The notes below the pieces were generated by a model. That model did not search any database, had not been told where the DNA came from, and saw nothing but the letters and a program-made list of their open reading frames with translations. Below are positions 16,200-25,200 of a stretch of DNA of 64,000 bases, piece by piece. The position numbers were made by a program, and so were the translations under genes. The number at the start of each line of letters is the position of its first letter. The stretch's first letter is position 1. Source of the stretch: Hymenobacter oligotrophus (lineage in GTDB: Bacteria; Bacteroidota; Bacteroidia; Cytophagales; Hymenobacteraceae). The stretch is taken from positions 2,418,001-2,482,000 of the forward strand of contig NZ_CP032317.1 of the NCBI RefSeq assembly GCF_003574965.1, in the 5' to 3' direction.

Positions 16200-16997
16200 T
16201 TAGGCTTGCGGGCGCGTGGCGGCCGTTTCCTGAATGCTGGCCGTGAGCAGTTGGTACAGTTGCTGCCAAGCGGGGTGCGCACCTAGGGCCCGCGTGTGCA
16301 ACGCAACGGTAGACGCATCGTGGCGCACGGCCGGCCCGGTTTGCACCGCGAAGGGCGGATTGGCCAAGGCTTTATCCACGGTTTCGCGAATCAGCGGCGT
16401 GAGCAAGTCGGCAGGTAAGTGGGCGTCGGCAAGCAGCGCATCGGCAATGCCCAACAAGTGATTGGTGAAGTTGCAGGCAAACACGGCCGCCACGTGCAAC
16501 TGCTGCCGCGCCGGGGTGGGCACGCGCAGCACGCGTTGGCTCAGCGAGCGGGCCACAGCCTCGAGCACCGCTAAATCGGCCTCCTCGTCAGCTTCGAGGC
16601 ACAAAGGCACCGTGCTCCAATCGAGCACGCGGCCCGGGCTAAAGGTTTGGAGCGGGTAAAAAACGCCACCGCGCACCTGCTGCTGCGCGGCAAACACGCC
16701 TAGGGGCAGCGCGCCGGAGGTATGCGCCAGCAGCGCACCGGCGGGCCATTGGGCAGCCTGCAGTACTTGGGCTACGGCGTCGTCGGGTACGGCCAGCAGG
16801 TATAGGTCGGCGGCAGCGGTGACGGTGGCAAAATCGGGTTTGCTGCCATGCAGCGGCACAGCCCCGGTTTTGCTGGCCAAGAGCTGCGCCGACGGCTCGC
16901 TGCGGCTCCATACGGCCACCACCTCATGGCCAGCCTGCGCCAGTGCCGGCGCCAATTGGCTAGCCACCCGCCCGGCCCCGATTATAGCAATGCGCAC
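16200..16997 (-). CDS. Rossmann-fold oxidoreductase with DUF2520 domain
   Basis: 265 aa. The N-terminus has a dinucleotide-binding GxGxxA motif (IAIIGAGRVASQLAPALAQAG) and resembles the NADP-binding domain of pyrroline-carboxylate-reductase-like enzymes. The helical C-terminal half (HVAAVFACNFTNHLLGIADALL, LIRETVDKAL) matches DUF2520. Proteins of this architecture are widespread in Bacteroidota without a proven substrate. The start codon is GTG. It lies upstream of the fdx-iscX-kdsC set with a 75-nt gap and could be cotranscribed. Confidence 0.85.
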   Translation of the reverse strand: MRIAIIGAGRVASQLAPALAQAGHEVVAVWSRSEPSAQLLASKTGAVPLHGSKPDFATVTAAADLYLLAVPDDAVAQVLQAAQWPAGALLAHTSGALPLGVFAAQQQVRGGVFYPLQTFSPGRVLDWSTVPLCLEADEEADLAVLEAVARSLSQRVLRVPTPARQQLHVAAVFACNFTNHLLGIADALLADAHLPADLLTPLIRETVDKALANPPFAVQTGPAVRHDASTVALHTRALGAHPAWQQLYQLLTASIQETAATRPQA

Positions 16998-17088
16998 AGT
17001 CCTAGGTCAAAAGTTGAAGTTCTGAAGCAGACAACCCATAGCAGCCGCGCATGGCTGAGCGAGTGCGGGGCAAAGTTGCTTTGAAAAA

Positions 17089-17124
17089 CCGAAGCCCGCC
17101 CGCAGTTGTGCGGGCGGGCTTCGG
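17089..17124 (-). terminator. terminator of the ccm operon
   Basis: 16-bp stem CCGAAGCCCGCCCGCA/TGCGGGCGGGCTTCGG with a 4-nt loop, followed by TTTTTC on the minus strand, 15 nt after the ccmF stop. Confidence 0.92.
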
Positions 17125-17139
17125 CGTAAGTAAGCCGCG

Positions 17140-19713
17140 TTAGGCAGCTTGTACTTGCTTTATGATAGCCTTAGCAGCTGCCGGTGCCACTTTGGGCTGG
17201 CGGCCGCGCTGGTAAATGGCTATGGCAAAACCCAACCCCATGAGCAAAGTGCCGCTCCAGAGCAAGTTGATGAAGGGCTTTTCCATGGCTTTCAGAATGA
17301 CGTAGTCTTTCTGAGTGGTGCTTACCCCAAAGGTGAACTTGCCCTTCTGCGGGTCGATGTTGTCGAAGGTGATGCGCAGGCCTAGGTCCTCCACTTCGTC
17401 GGGTACGCGGCCAACCATGCCGTTGCGCACCACAAACACGGGGTGCACGTGGTACTGGCGGCCTTTCTCGCCGTACACGATAATGTCGCCCTGTACGGCA
17501 ATATCGTCTTTGCCTAGGCCCAGGCCGGCGGTGTTGCGGGCCGGCTCGGCGCTCTTGAACACGGCAAAATAGTCGTTCAGGAACAAAGTGTCGTTCATCG
17601 AAACGACGAATTCCTTGGCCTCGCTCCAGTCCTTTTCCTTCGTCGGATCAGGTACCGACGACACGTGCGAATAGATGTCGTGGTCCCAGAACAGCTTAAT
17701 ATCGGGCGAAGCCAGCAGGCCGCCCATTTCTTCATTTACCTGTGCCCGCGGAAACAGAACAAACTCCTCGCCTGAGTTCTGGTGCTTGTATACCACGCGG
17801 TAGTACGTGTCTTCGGGGCGAATCTCCAGCGTATCGCCGGCTTTGTAGTACGACTTGTCGCCTACCTTAATTTCGCCACGCGCTACGGCCTTGTACTCGT
17901 CGTTGAGCACCGGGAAGAGCAGCTCTTTGTTCACGTACTCCGGCACGCTGGGCACATCGAAGTACTGGCCGGTGTAGGTGAGCTCGTAAGGGCCCATTTT
18001 GGTGACGTCGTTGCGCCACAAGAGCACGTTGTCGCGGTTGATTTCCTCGGGCATTTCGCGCGAGTACAGCAGGCCCGAGGTGTTTTTGGAAATAATATTG
18101 GAATAACCGGCCGAAGCTAGGATGCCAAGTAGCATCAGCGCAATGCCAATGTGCGACACTGCTCCGCCCGACAAGCGCACCTTACGACGTACCAATTGCA
18201 GCAGCATGCTCAGGTTGGCCAGCACGCCAAACAGGCCCGTGGTAAGCAAGGCAATGTAGGGCAAGCTCATCTGCTGGCCGTTTTGGCGCACGAGCAGAAT
18301 AACGAGCGCAGCGCCCAGCAGCGTAAGCATCGCCGGAATGGTGAACGTGTTTGTTACGCTCTCCTTATCGTTTTTCTGCCACCACATCAGCTGCGCGATG
18401 CCCGAGAGAACGGCTACGCCCACGCCCATCCAGAGCTGAATTTTGGTGTAGTGCGCAATTTGATCGGCAGGCAAGGCCAAGTTCGACTTCACGCCGAAGA
18501 AGCCCACAAACGCGTTATAAACCGGAATGCTAGTAGTAACCAACACCTGGAAAGCACCTAGGCACAACACCGTAGCCCCGATGAACACCCAAAGCTCGGG
18601 GTTGTACATCGTCAGCTCCTTTTCCGAAACCGGAATTTGCTGCCAGCGCCACACCAGCATACCCACGCTCAGCACCACAAATGCGGCCAAGTACACAATC
18701 AGCTGACCCGATAGGCCTAGGTCGGTAAAGGAGTGCACCGAGGCATTGCCCAACACGCCGCTGCGCGTGAGGAAGGTAGCATACAGCACCAGCAAGAAAG
18801 TGGTGACTACCAAGGCAAAAGCTGTACGCAGGCCAGTGCGGCCGCGCTGCCACAGCACCAGGGCGTGCAAGCCCGCCACCAGCACCAGCCACGGAATGTA
18901 CACGGCGTTTTCAACCGGGTCCCAGTTCCAATAGCCGCCGAAGTTCAGGGTTTCGTAAGCCCAGTAAGCACCCATCATAATGCCGATGCCGAGTACGCCG
19001 CCGCCCCACAGGCTCCAGCGAATAGCCGGCTGCACCCATTTGGTAAGCTCGCCTTTCCAGAGGCCTGCAATAGCGTAAGCAAACGGCACCAGCGTAAGGG
19101 CAAAACCCAAAAACAGCGTGGGTGGGTGAATCACCATCCAGTAGTTCTGGAGCAGCGCGTTCAGGCCTTTGCCATCCTGGGGTACCCAGTCGGGATTCAA
19201 CTTATACACCGGCAAATCGGGCATGAACTCGCGCATCAGAATAAACGGCGACGAGCCAATTTTGAGCGAACCGAACGTGACGCCCAAAATCATCGACATC
19301 AGGAACAGCTGCACGCCCGCAAACACAGCCATCACCGGGGCCTCCCACTGCCGCGCGCTGCGCATCAGCAGGGCACCTAGGAGCACGTGCCAGAAAATCC
19401 AGAGCAAAAACGAACCTTCCTGCCCTTCCCAGAAGCAGGAAATCATGTAGTACACCGGCAAGTGGTTGCTGGAGTGCGACCAAGCGTAGTAGTACTCGTA
19501 GCGGTGGCCGTAGATGATGGCAAACAGCGTTACGATTACGCTGATAACCGCCAAGCTGTGCACGGCAAAACCGCCACGGCCCAGTTTCAGCCAAGCCGGA
19601 TCGACCTCGCCCAGCGCCCGGCCCCGCGCTGCCATATAATACCCAAACGCCGACACTACCGCTGCCACAAAGGCCACGATAACGCTTAAATGTCCCCAGT
19701 CGCCGATGCTCAT
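17140..19713 (-). CDS. ccmF: cytochrome c haem lyase CcmF
   Basis: An 857-aa polytopic membrane protein of the system I cytochrome c maturation pathway. It takes haem from holo-CcmE and ligates it to apocytochrome CxxCH in the periplasm. The Trp-rich haem-handling motif is visible as GGYWNWDPVENAVYIPWL. N-terminal segments include YYMISCFWEGQEGSFLLWIFW and NPDWVPQDGKGLNALLQNYW. The C-terminal third is a long periplasmic region (DVPSVPEYVNKELLFPVLND and onwards) before a last membrane helix, longer than the ~650-residue proteobacterial form and usual in Bacteroidota. It is the last gene of the operon, and its ATG is 8 nt from a heptad inverted repeat. Confidence 0.95.
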   Translation of the reverse strand: MSIGDWGHLSVIVAFVAAVVSAFGYYMAARGRALGEVDPAWLKLGRGGFAVHSLAVISVIVTLFAIIYGHRYEYYYAWSHSSNHLPVYYMISCFWEGQEGSFLLWIFWHVLLGALLMRSARQWEAPVMAVFAGVQLFLMSMILGVTFGSLKIGSSPFILMREFMPDLPVYKLNPDWVPQDGKGLNALLQNYWMVIHPPTLFLGFALTLVPFAYAIAGLWKGELTKWVQPAIRWSLWGGGVLGIGIMMGAYWAYETLNFGGYWNWDPVENAVYIPWLVLVAGLHALVLWQRGRTGLRTAFALVVTTFLLVLYATFLTRSGVLGNASVHSFTDLGLSGQLIVYLAAFVVLSVGMLVWRWQQIPVSEKELTMYNPELWVFIGATVLCLGAFQVLVTTSIPVYNAFVGFFGVKSNLALPADQIAHYTKIQLWMGVGVAVLSGIAQLMWWQKNDKESVTNTFTIPAMLTLLGAALVILLVRQNGQQMSLPYIALLTTGLFGVLANLSMLLQLVRRKVRLSGGAVSHIGIALMLLGILASAGYSNIISKNTSGLLYSREMPEEINRDNVLLWRNDVTKMGPYELTYTGQYFDVPSVPEYVNKELLFPVLNDEYKAVARGEIKVGDKSYYKAGDTLEIRPEDTYYRVVYKHQNSGEEFVLFPRAQVNEEMGGLLASPDIKLFWDHDIYSHVSSVPDPTKEKDWSEAKEFVVSMNDTLFLNDYFAVFKSAEPARNTAGLGLGKDDIAVQGDIIVYGEKGRQYHVHPVFVVRNGMVGRVPDEVEDLGLRITFDNIDPQKGKFTFGVSTTQKDYVILKAMEKPFINLLWSGTLLMGLGFAIAIYQRGRQPKVAPAAAKAIIKQVQAA

Positions 19714-19720
19714 GCTTCGC

Positions 19721-19824
19721 TAAATTCTGAATTCTGAATGGTGAATTCTGAATTGGTCGTGCTGAATTCCGGCACCTGATCAGGGCTGGGTAATTCAGAA
19801 TTTAACATTCAGAATTCATAATTG
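19721..19824. repeat. heptad-periodic inverted repeat between ccmE and ccmF
   Basis: Left arm 7-mers ATTCTGA, ATTCTGA, ATGGTGA, ATTCTGA, ATTGGTC. Right arm TTCAGAATTTAACATTCAGAA and following. It fills the gap from 7 nt after the ccmE stop to 8 nt before the ccmF ATG. Confidence 0.8.
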
Positions 19825-19831
19825 GCCGGCC

Positions 19832-20257
19832 CTATAGCCCAGCCGTAGCTCCCTTCACCTCGTTTTCTACGTACTTCGAGGGGCACTTCAGCAGGATCTT
19901 GTCGGCCACAAACACATCGTTGCGCATGTTGCCGGTTATCACCACTTGCTCCGACTTCTCGAAATCCTGAGGCTTTGGGTTGAAGTAAACCACTTGCTGG
20001 TGCACGCGGTTCGTGTCGACGAGCACAAAAGTGAAGTAGTTCGGGTCGAGCGTGGGGTTGTACTGCATGCCCACAATGTCGTTGTTGGCATTGTGGGGCA
20101 GGCGCCCCACCACGTGCACCTTGCGCAAGTCGCCGTCGGCAGCCAGTTCTTTGGCTTCCTTAAACGATACATACACGCTGGCGTCGCCAGCAGTGGCCAT
20201 CACAATGCCGATGGCCAGGGCAATAACCACAAGGGCTAACAAATGTGTTTTTTTCAT
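19832..20257 (-). CDS. ccmE: haem chaperone CcmE (CxxxY variant)
   Basis: A 141-aa periplasmic OB-fold haem chaperone anchored by one N-terminal helix (THLLALVVIALAIGIVMATAG). It carries haem from CcmC to CcmF. The family normally binds haem through the His of an HxxxY motif. Here the equivalent segment reads ILLKCPSKYVENE, so a Cys replaces the His (CxxxY). CxxxY forms of CcmE are known in some archaea and sulfate reducers. Order and direction match ccmB-C-D-E-F. Confidence 0.93.
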   Translation of the reverse strand: MKKTHLLALVVIALAIGIVMATAGDASVYVSFKEAKELAADGDLRKVHVVGRLPHNANNDIVGMQYNPTLDPNYFTFVLVDTNRVHQQVVYFNPKPQDFEKSEQVVITGNMRNDVFVADKILLKCPSKYVENEVKGATAGL

Positions 20258-20367
20258 GGTGCTTACCTAGCAAAGCAGCCGGAAAATAGGACCAACTGCT
20301 CGGCAGCCAGCCCATTTTGAACAACCACGAAGGGCGGAAAAAATCCGCGTCTTCGAAATGATTTTTA

Positions 20368-20613
20368 TCAATCGCGCAGCTCGCGCTCCAAGCGGCTCAC
20401 CTTGCGGTCGATGGCCACGAGGTAGAGCAGCAGGCCCACTAAAATCACCAACACCACAGCCACCACCACGTAAATCTTACCGTCTTGGCGCAGTTGGTCG
20501 GCCATTTCGGGCGAGGTAGTTTGCTGCGCCAGCGCGGGTAGCCACGGCAGCAGCACGGCCGCCAGCACCAACAAGGCGCGGCGACCTAGGCGATTAAGCC
20601 AATTGTTTTTCAT
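20368..20613 (-). CDS. CcmD-like small membrane protein
   Basis: 81 aa: a hydrophobic N-terminus (RRALLVLAAVLLPWLPALAQ, possibly a signal peptide), then a membrane helix YVVVAVVLVILVGLLLYLVAI and a charged tail DRKVSRLERELRD. Position between ccmC and ccmE and the helix plus charged tail fit CcmD, which helps release holo-CcmE from CcmC. CcmD proteins are too short and variable for certain assignment. Its start overlaps the ccmC end by 20 nt, which indicates coupling. Confidence 0.75.
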   Translation of the reverse strand: MKNNWLNRLGRRALLVLAAVLLPWLPALAQQTTSPEMADQLRQDGKIYVVVAVVLVILVGLLLYLVAIDRKVSRLERELRD

Positions 20614-21265
20614 AGAGCTTGTGTTTGACGAAGGTCAGGCGGGCCGACACGTTCGTAATCCAGACGCCGAGCAGCGTCCAGCCAATCACGGCCGGGTAAA
20701 ACACCAGGCGCATGTTATTGTCGAGGTCGTACTGGTTGAAGCCCGGGTTGCCGCCGGCGCCGGGGTGCAGCGAGTCGGTGAGGCGCGGCAAGATGAACAG
20801 CAGCGGAATGGCCGCGCAGAAGGCGAAGATGTTGTACACGGCCGAAATGCGGGCGCGCTGCTGCTCATCGACAATGGAGGAGCGCAGCACCAGGTAGGCA
20901 CCGTAAATCAGCACGGCCACGGCTGCTCCGTTCAGGCGCGGGTCGGCCGTCCACCACGTACCCCAAGTGAAGCGCGCCCACGTGCCACCGGTAGCCAGGC
21001 CCAGCACGGCCAGTAAAATACCGGTGCGTGCGGTTTGGTACGCCCACACATCCAGCCGATCGGAGGGCTTGCGCAAGTACAGCACCGAGTATACCACCGA
21101 GGCAAACAGGATGATGGTCATGCCGAACCACATCGGCACGTGGAAGTACAAATTGCGAATGGTTTCGTTGAGGATGGCCAGCCGGGGCACTTGGCCCATC
21201 AGGCCCATCACCACTGAATAAATCAGCAGCACCACCGTCAGAACTTTCCACCAAGCGTTTTTCAT
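20594..21265 (-). CDS. ccmC: haem exporter/ligase CcmC
   Basis: A 223-aa membrane protein with six hydrophobic segments, which loads haem onto CcmE. The Trp-rich periplasmic motif is WARFTWGTWWTADPRLNGAA; the VWDA of proteobacteria is replaced by TADP, as I recall from other Bacteroidota. Flanking His residues are in LYFHVPMWFGMT and SLHPGAGG. ATG 21265 is 3 nt from the heptad repeat separating it from ccmB. Confidence 0.93.
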   Translation of the reverse strand: MKNAWWKVLTVVLLIYSVVMGLMGQVPRLAILNETIRNLYFHVPMWFGMTIILFASVVYSVLYLRKPSDRLDVWAYQTARTGILLAVLGLATGGTWARFTWGTWWTADPRLNGAAVAVLIYGAYLVLRSSIVDEQQRARISAVYNIFAFCAAIPLLFILPRLTDSLHPGAGGNPGFNQYDLDNNMRLVFYPAVIGWTLLGVWITNVSARLTFVKHKLYEKQLA

Positions 21266-21268
21266 CGA

Positions 21269-21358
21269 GGGAGTTAGGAGTTAGAAGCTAGGAGTCAGGA
21301 GTAAAAAGCGGTTGCAGAGCACTTATCATCATTCTAGCTCCTAGCTTCTAACTCCTGT
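21269..21358. repeat. heptad-periodic inverted repeat between ccmB and ccmC
   Basis: Left arm 7-mers GAGTTAG, GAGTTAG, AAGCTAG, GAGTCAG, GAGTAAA. Right arm CTAGCTCCTAGCTTCTAACT is the reverse complement with few mismatches. It ends 11 nt after the ccmB stop and begins 3 nt before the ccmC start. Confidence 0.82.
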
Positions 21359-21369
21359 ATTCTCTTAAG

Positions 21370-22032
21370 TCACGTTCGCCACAAAAACGGGTAGAGCAAA
21401 TAAGAAACCGCCACCACCAGCAAACTCAGGCCCATTAGCATGTACAAGGGCTGCGGCGAAGCGTCGAGGCCGTCGAGTGCATTTTTGGCAGCCTTGATGA
21501 GCTGCAGCAGAATAGGAATGACAACCGGGAAGCCCAGCACCGGCATGAGGGTATTGCTGTTGGCCGCTTTGGCTGCAATGCCCGAAATGAGCGTGAGCGA
21601 AGTGGCAAAGCCTACGGCGCCTAGGGCTACCACCAACGTAAAGCGGGGCACATCTTGCACGGGGTTGCCAAGCACCAGAGCGTACGCACCGAAAGCCACC
21701 ATACCCAACCCCAACAGCAGCAAGGTATTGTAGGCTATTTTGGCCAGAATTACGGCTTCGGGGCGGGCCAGGGTGTAGTAGTAGAGCAGTCGGCCGCGGC
21801 TTTCCTGCAAAAAACTCTTGGCTACGCCGTTGATGGCTGTAAAGAGCAGAATAATCCAAAGCAGTGCGTTCCAGGCTGGCGCAGGTAATTGGCCTCCGCG
21901 CACAAAGCTGAGGTAGCACACGTATACCGTGCTGCCCACGTATAGCAACATGCCATTGAGGGCTGAACGCTGCCGCCATTCCAGGCGGAAGTCCTTCTGC
22001 ATCAGGTACCAAATCTCGCGTAACAGCTGCAC
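21370..22032 (-). CDS. ccmB: haem exporter ABC permease CcmB
   Basis: About 220 aa with six hydrophobic segments, the permease of the CcmAB complex that releases holo-CcmE from CcmC. Recognisable segments are MQKDFRLEWRQRSALNGML (N-terminal amphipathic start), FLQESRGRLLYYYTLARPE and the Gly-rich LMPVLGFPVVIPILLQL. The longest frame begins at a TTG (22074) upstream of the -7 box and cannot be the start. GTG 22032 or ATG 22002 are the plausible starts. No ccmA lies next to it, so the ATPase must be encoded elsewhere. Confidence 0.88.
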   Translation of the reverse strand: MQLLREIWYLMQKDFRLEWRQRSALNGMLLYVGSTVYVCYLSFVRGGQLPAPAWNALLWIILLFTAINGVAKSFLQESRGRLLYYYTLARPEAVILAKIAYNTLLLLGLGMVAFGAYALVLGNPVQDVPRFTLVVALGAVGFATSLTLISGIAAKAANSNTLMPVLGFPVVIPILLQLIKAAKNALDGLDASPQPLYMLMGLSLLVVAVSYLLYPFLWRT

Positions 22033-22058
22033 GGCCAGTCGGTGGGTAAGCGAAAGTG

Positions 22059-22066
22059 CAAAGATA
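22059..22066 (-). promoter_or_regulatory. -7 element of the ccm operon
   Basis: TATCTTTG on the minus strand, 27 nt upstream of the GTG chosen for ccmB. The -33 box is not clear. Confidence 0.55.
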
Positions 22067-22230
22067 CAACCCAACGCGCGGAAAGGGGTTGGACTAGTCC
22101 GAATATGTGACCAGCTCCTCCGTACAGACCTGGCAACAAGGGCTACGCATGATAGGCCTCACCTCATTGTGCTATGCAATTGCCGTAGCTGCCCGGCTTC
22201 CTTTTAGGCCAAACCACCTAGGCCACAAAA

Positions 22231-22268
22231 GGCACCGCCCGGCTATTAGCGCATAGCCGGGCGGTGCC
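22231..22268 (-). terminator. terminator of the TolB-like gene
   Basis: 16-bp perfect stem GGCACCGCCCGGCTAT/ATAGCCGGGCGGTGCC with a 6-nt loop, followed by TTTTGTGG on the minus strand, 24 nt after the stop. Confidence 0.9.
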
Positions 22269-22292
22269 GTTGTCAGGAGCTCAAGGGCGACG

Positions 22293-25200
22293 TTAGAAGT
22301 CGTAGCCCAGCGTGAAGTAAAACTTTGGGCCTCGCTCCTGGCCGTTTTCGCGGCCCCAAGCCGCGTCGAGCTTGCCATAGAAACCCAGCAACGTAGTACG
22401 AGCACCGGCGCCGTAGCCCACCAAAAACGGATTCTGGAAGTTGGTAACCGTGCCGGAGAAAGCGTTGTCGTTGCCGGCGTAGGGGCGCGTGTTGAAGGAG
22501 TTGTTGACGTTGAAGGGGTTAGAGCCGCGATACGCAGTGCCGGCATCCACAAAGCCCGTGAGTTGCAGGTTACGGAAGAAACCCGAGTAAATGGGCTTGC
22601 GCGAGAAGTACTGGATGATGGGCACACGCAGCTCCGAGTTGAACAGCACGTACTTAGGCCCCGAGCGCGTGTTGTAGTTGAAACCGCGTAGGTTGGTTAC
22701 GTACTGCTGGTAGAAGAAATCGGTAGGCGAGGCATCGATCTGCGGACGCACTTCGCGGAAATCGTCGGTGCGGGCATTCAACCAGTTATCCATGCCACCG
22801 AGGCGGAACTGCTTGGGCGAGCTGCCAAAGAACTGCCCATACGAAGCGCGGTTGGCCCAAATGATCTGGCGATGCACCTTTTGGTAGTGGCGCAAATCAA
22901 CGTACACCTTGCCAAAGTCGCCGTCGGCGTCGTTGAGCTCGCGCAACTTCATCACGCCCACTTTCATGCGCGAGCCTTCGAGCATGTTTACGCCGGTGGC
23001 CACGGAGTTGTCGAACACCAGCTCGCCGCTACCGCCGTAGTAATGCTCGCGCCGGTCGCCGCGCGAAATGTCGTCGAGGTAAGAAATGGTGCTGGCTACG
23101 TAACGCAGGTTGCCCCGCACGCTCAGGTTGTGCGTGAGCGGGTACGAGATGCCCGGCGTAACCTCGTAGCGGCCCATGCGCACCTGCGCGCCAGTTTCCT
23201 CGAGCTGCACGTAGTTGCTCTGCTTCTGAAAGCCGATGCTCCAGTCGTAGCGGTGCTTGAGGTTGGTGTACTCGGCAAAAATGTTGCTGGTGCGCAAATC
23301 GGTGAGGGCAAAAATGCCTGCCCGGATGCGGTGGTCCTCAAACAAATCCGACATCGAGGCTTGCCCCACCAGGCCGATGCCCAGAAGCGGATCGGCGTAA
23401 ATCGTCGATACCACATTATCGAGGCTGAAGCGGGTGTCGTAGCGCATGGGGCCGGTAAGCCCTAGGTCGGGCGCTGCCGCGGCTGCCTGCTGGGCCACGG
23501 GCGCGTTGCTGCGGCGACGAAGCTGCGGGGTATCTTCCTCGAATTGGTAGTCACTCACGTCCACGCCCTGGTTGCGGGCCGGGGCGGCCGGCTGCGCGGC
23601 GTTGTTGCCGGGCTCGGTGGTGGCCGGCGCCGTTTGCTGCGGCTGCGCTTGCGGGCGTGGCCGGGCGGCCGCGGCCGAGCGGTCTTCCAGAATTTCCTGG
23701 CGGGCGGTTTTGCTTAGCCTCAGGCTTTGCGGCAGCTCGTATTTCGGATAAGCATACACGAAGTCGCGGGCGCGGTCGGCGGCTACAAATCCCAGGGAGC
23801 CGCTGCTGGCATTGTAGTCGAAGCTCTTAAGATTGTTGAGGAAATTGGTAACCGGCGTACGCTCGCGCGAAGCGAGGTTGTAGCGGTACACGCTGCGCAC
23901 GCCGCTTTCCTCGCTCAGGTACAGCAGCTCGTTGGCCGACAATGCCCTAGGTCGGGTTTCGTTGGAGATGGTAGCCACCAACCCCTCCACGGGCTGGGCG
24001 CTGCCGTCGAGGCGGTAGCGAAACAGGTCGTAATTGTTCACGACCGCGCCAAAGGAGCCTTTGGCTGTGCCGGCCGAATCGAGCCACCGGTTGGAGCTGA
24101 ACACGAGCGAGTTGCCATCGGGCATAAACACCGGATGCACATCGTCGAACACGTCGTTGGTGAGGCGCTCGGGCTGCCGGCTACCGGCGCGCAGCAAGTA
24201 CAAATCGGCCTGCCCGTTGCGGGTGGCGCTAAATGCCAGGGCCTTGCCATCGGGCGAGTAGGCCATGCTGTGCACCTGCGAGAAAGGGTTGAAGGCCGAC
24301 GAGCCCTTGTCGGCGAAAGGCAGGGCTTCTTTCAGGCGCGCAAACACGCCAAATGCGCCGCCATCGGCCGAGCGCAAGCGCAGCGACACCAGCCCGCGTA
24401 CCTCCTCGGCAATGGCCAGTTGCGCGTTGTTGCGCCAAGCCAGCACCGGCAGGCGGCGGTCTATTTCCTGATCGGGCGTGCGGTAGCCGCCCGAGTACAC
24501 CACGTGGCGGCCCGAGCCATCCACCCCCGTTACAATCACGCGGTAGTGGCCGCGGTCGAGCTCGGTGTAGGCCAGCCGTTTGCCATCGGGGCTAATCACG
24601 GGCTCGTTGAAGCTCAGGTTGCGCTTGTTGCGGTGCATCACCTGCCGCTGCTCGTCGGGCAGAGCGTAGGCCGTTTCGGGTTGCGCGTTCAGCTGGCGGT
24701 AGTAGCCCAGCCAATCGCGCAAAAACTGGCGGTACGGCACGTTCAGCGACGAGCTGATGCCCGTTTCCACGTCGCGCGTAATGCGCGTCAGGTTCAGTAT
24801 GTTCTGAACGCTGGTGTAGCCGTAGCGCTCGGCAATGTAATTCCACACGCTTTGGCCGGCCAACTCGGGGTTGCGCACGAAAAACTGCGCGGCTTTGTCT
24901 TTGTCGACCTTCTGCGTCATGTCGCGCATGTAGTCGTCCATTTCCACGCTCCACCCTTCGGCGGCGTAGGCCGAAGCCCCCGCCACAAACCAATCGGGCA
25001 GCTGCAGCAGGTAGCTGCTCTGGATTACCTCCTTCAGCGAGCCGCCGTACATCATGTCGTTCAGCAGCACCTTGGTAATCTGGTAGCTGAGGTCGCGCTT
25101 AAACAACGTTTGCTGCCCCTGAAACGCCAGCTGCACCTTCGTCATGCGCAGCAGGGCGGTTTCGCCGCCGGTCTGGTACTTATCGGCGTTCAGGCCCACG

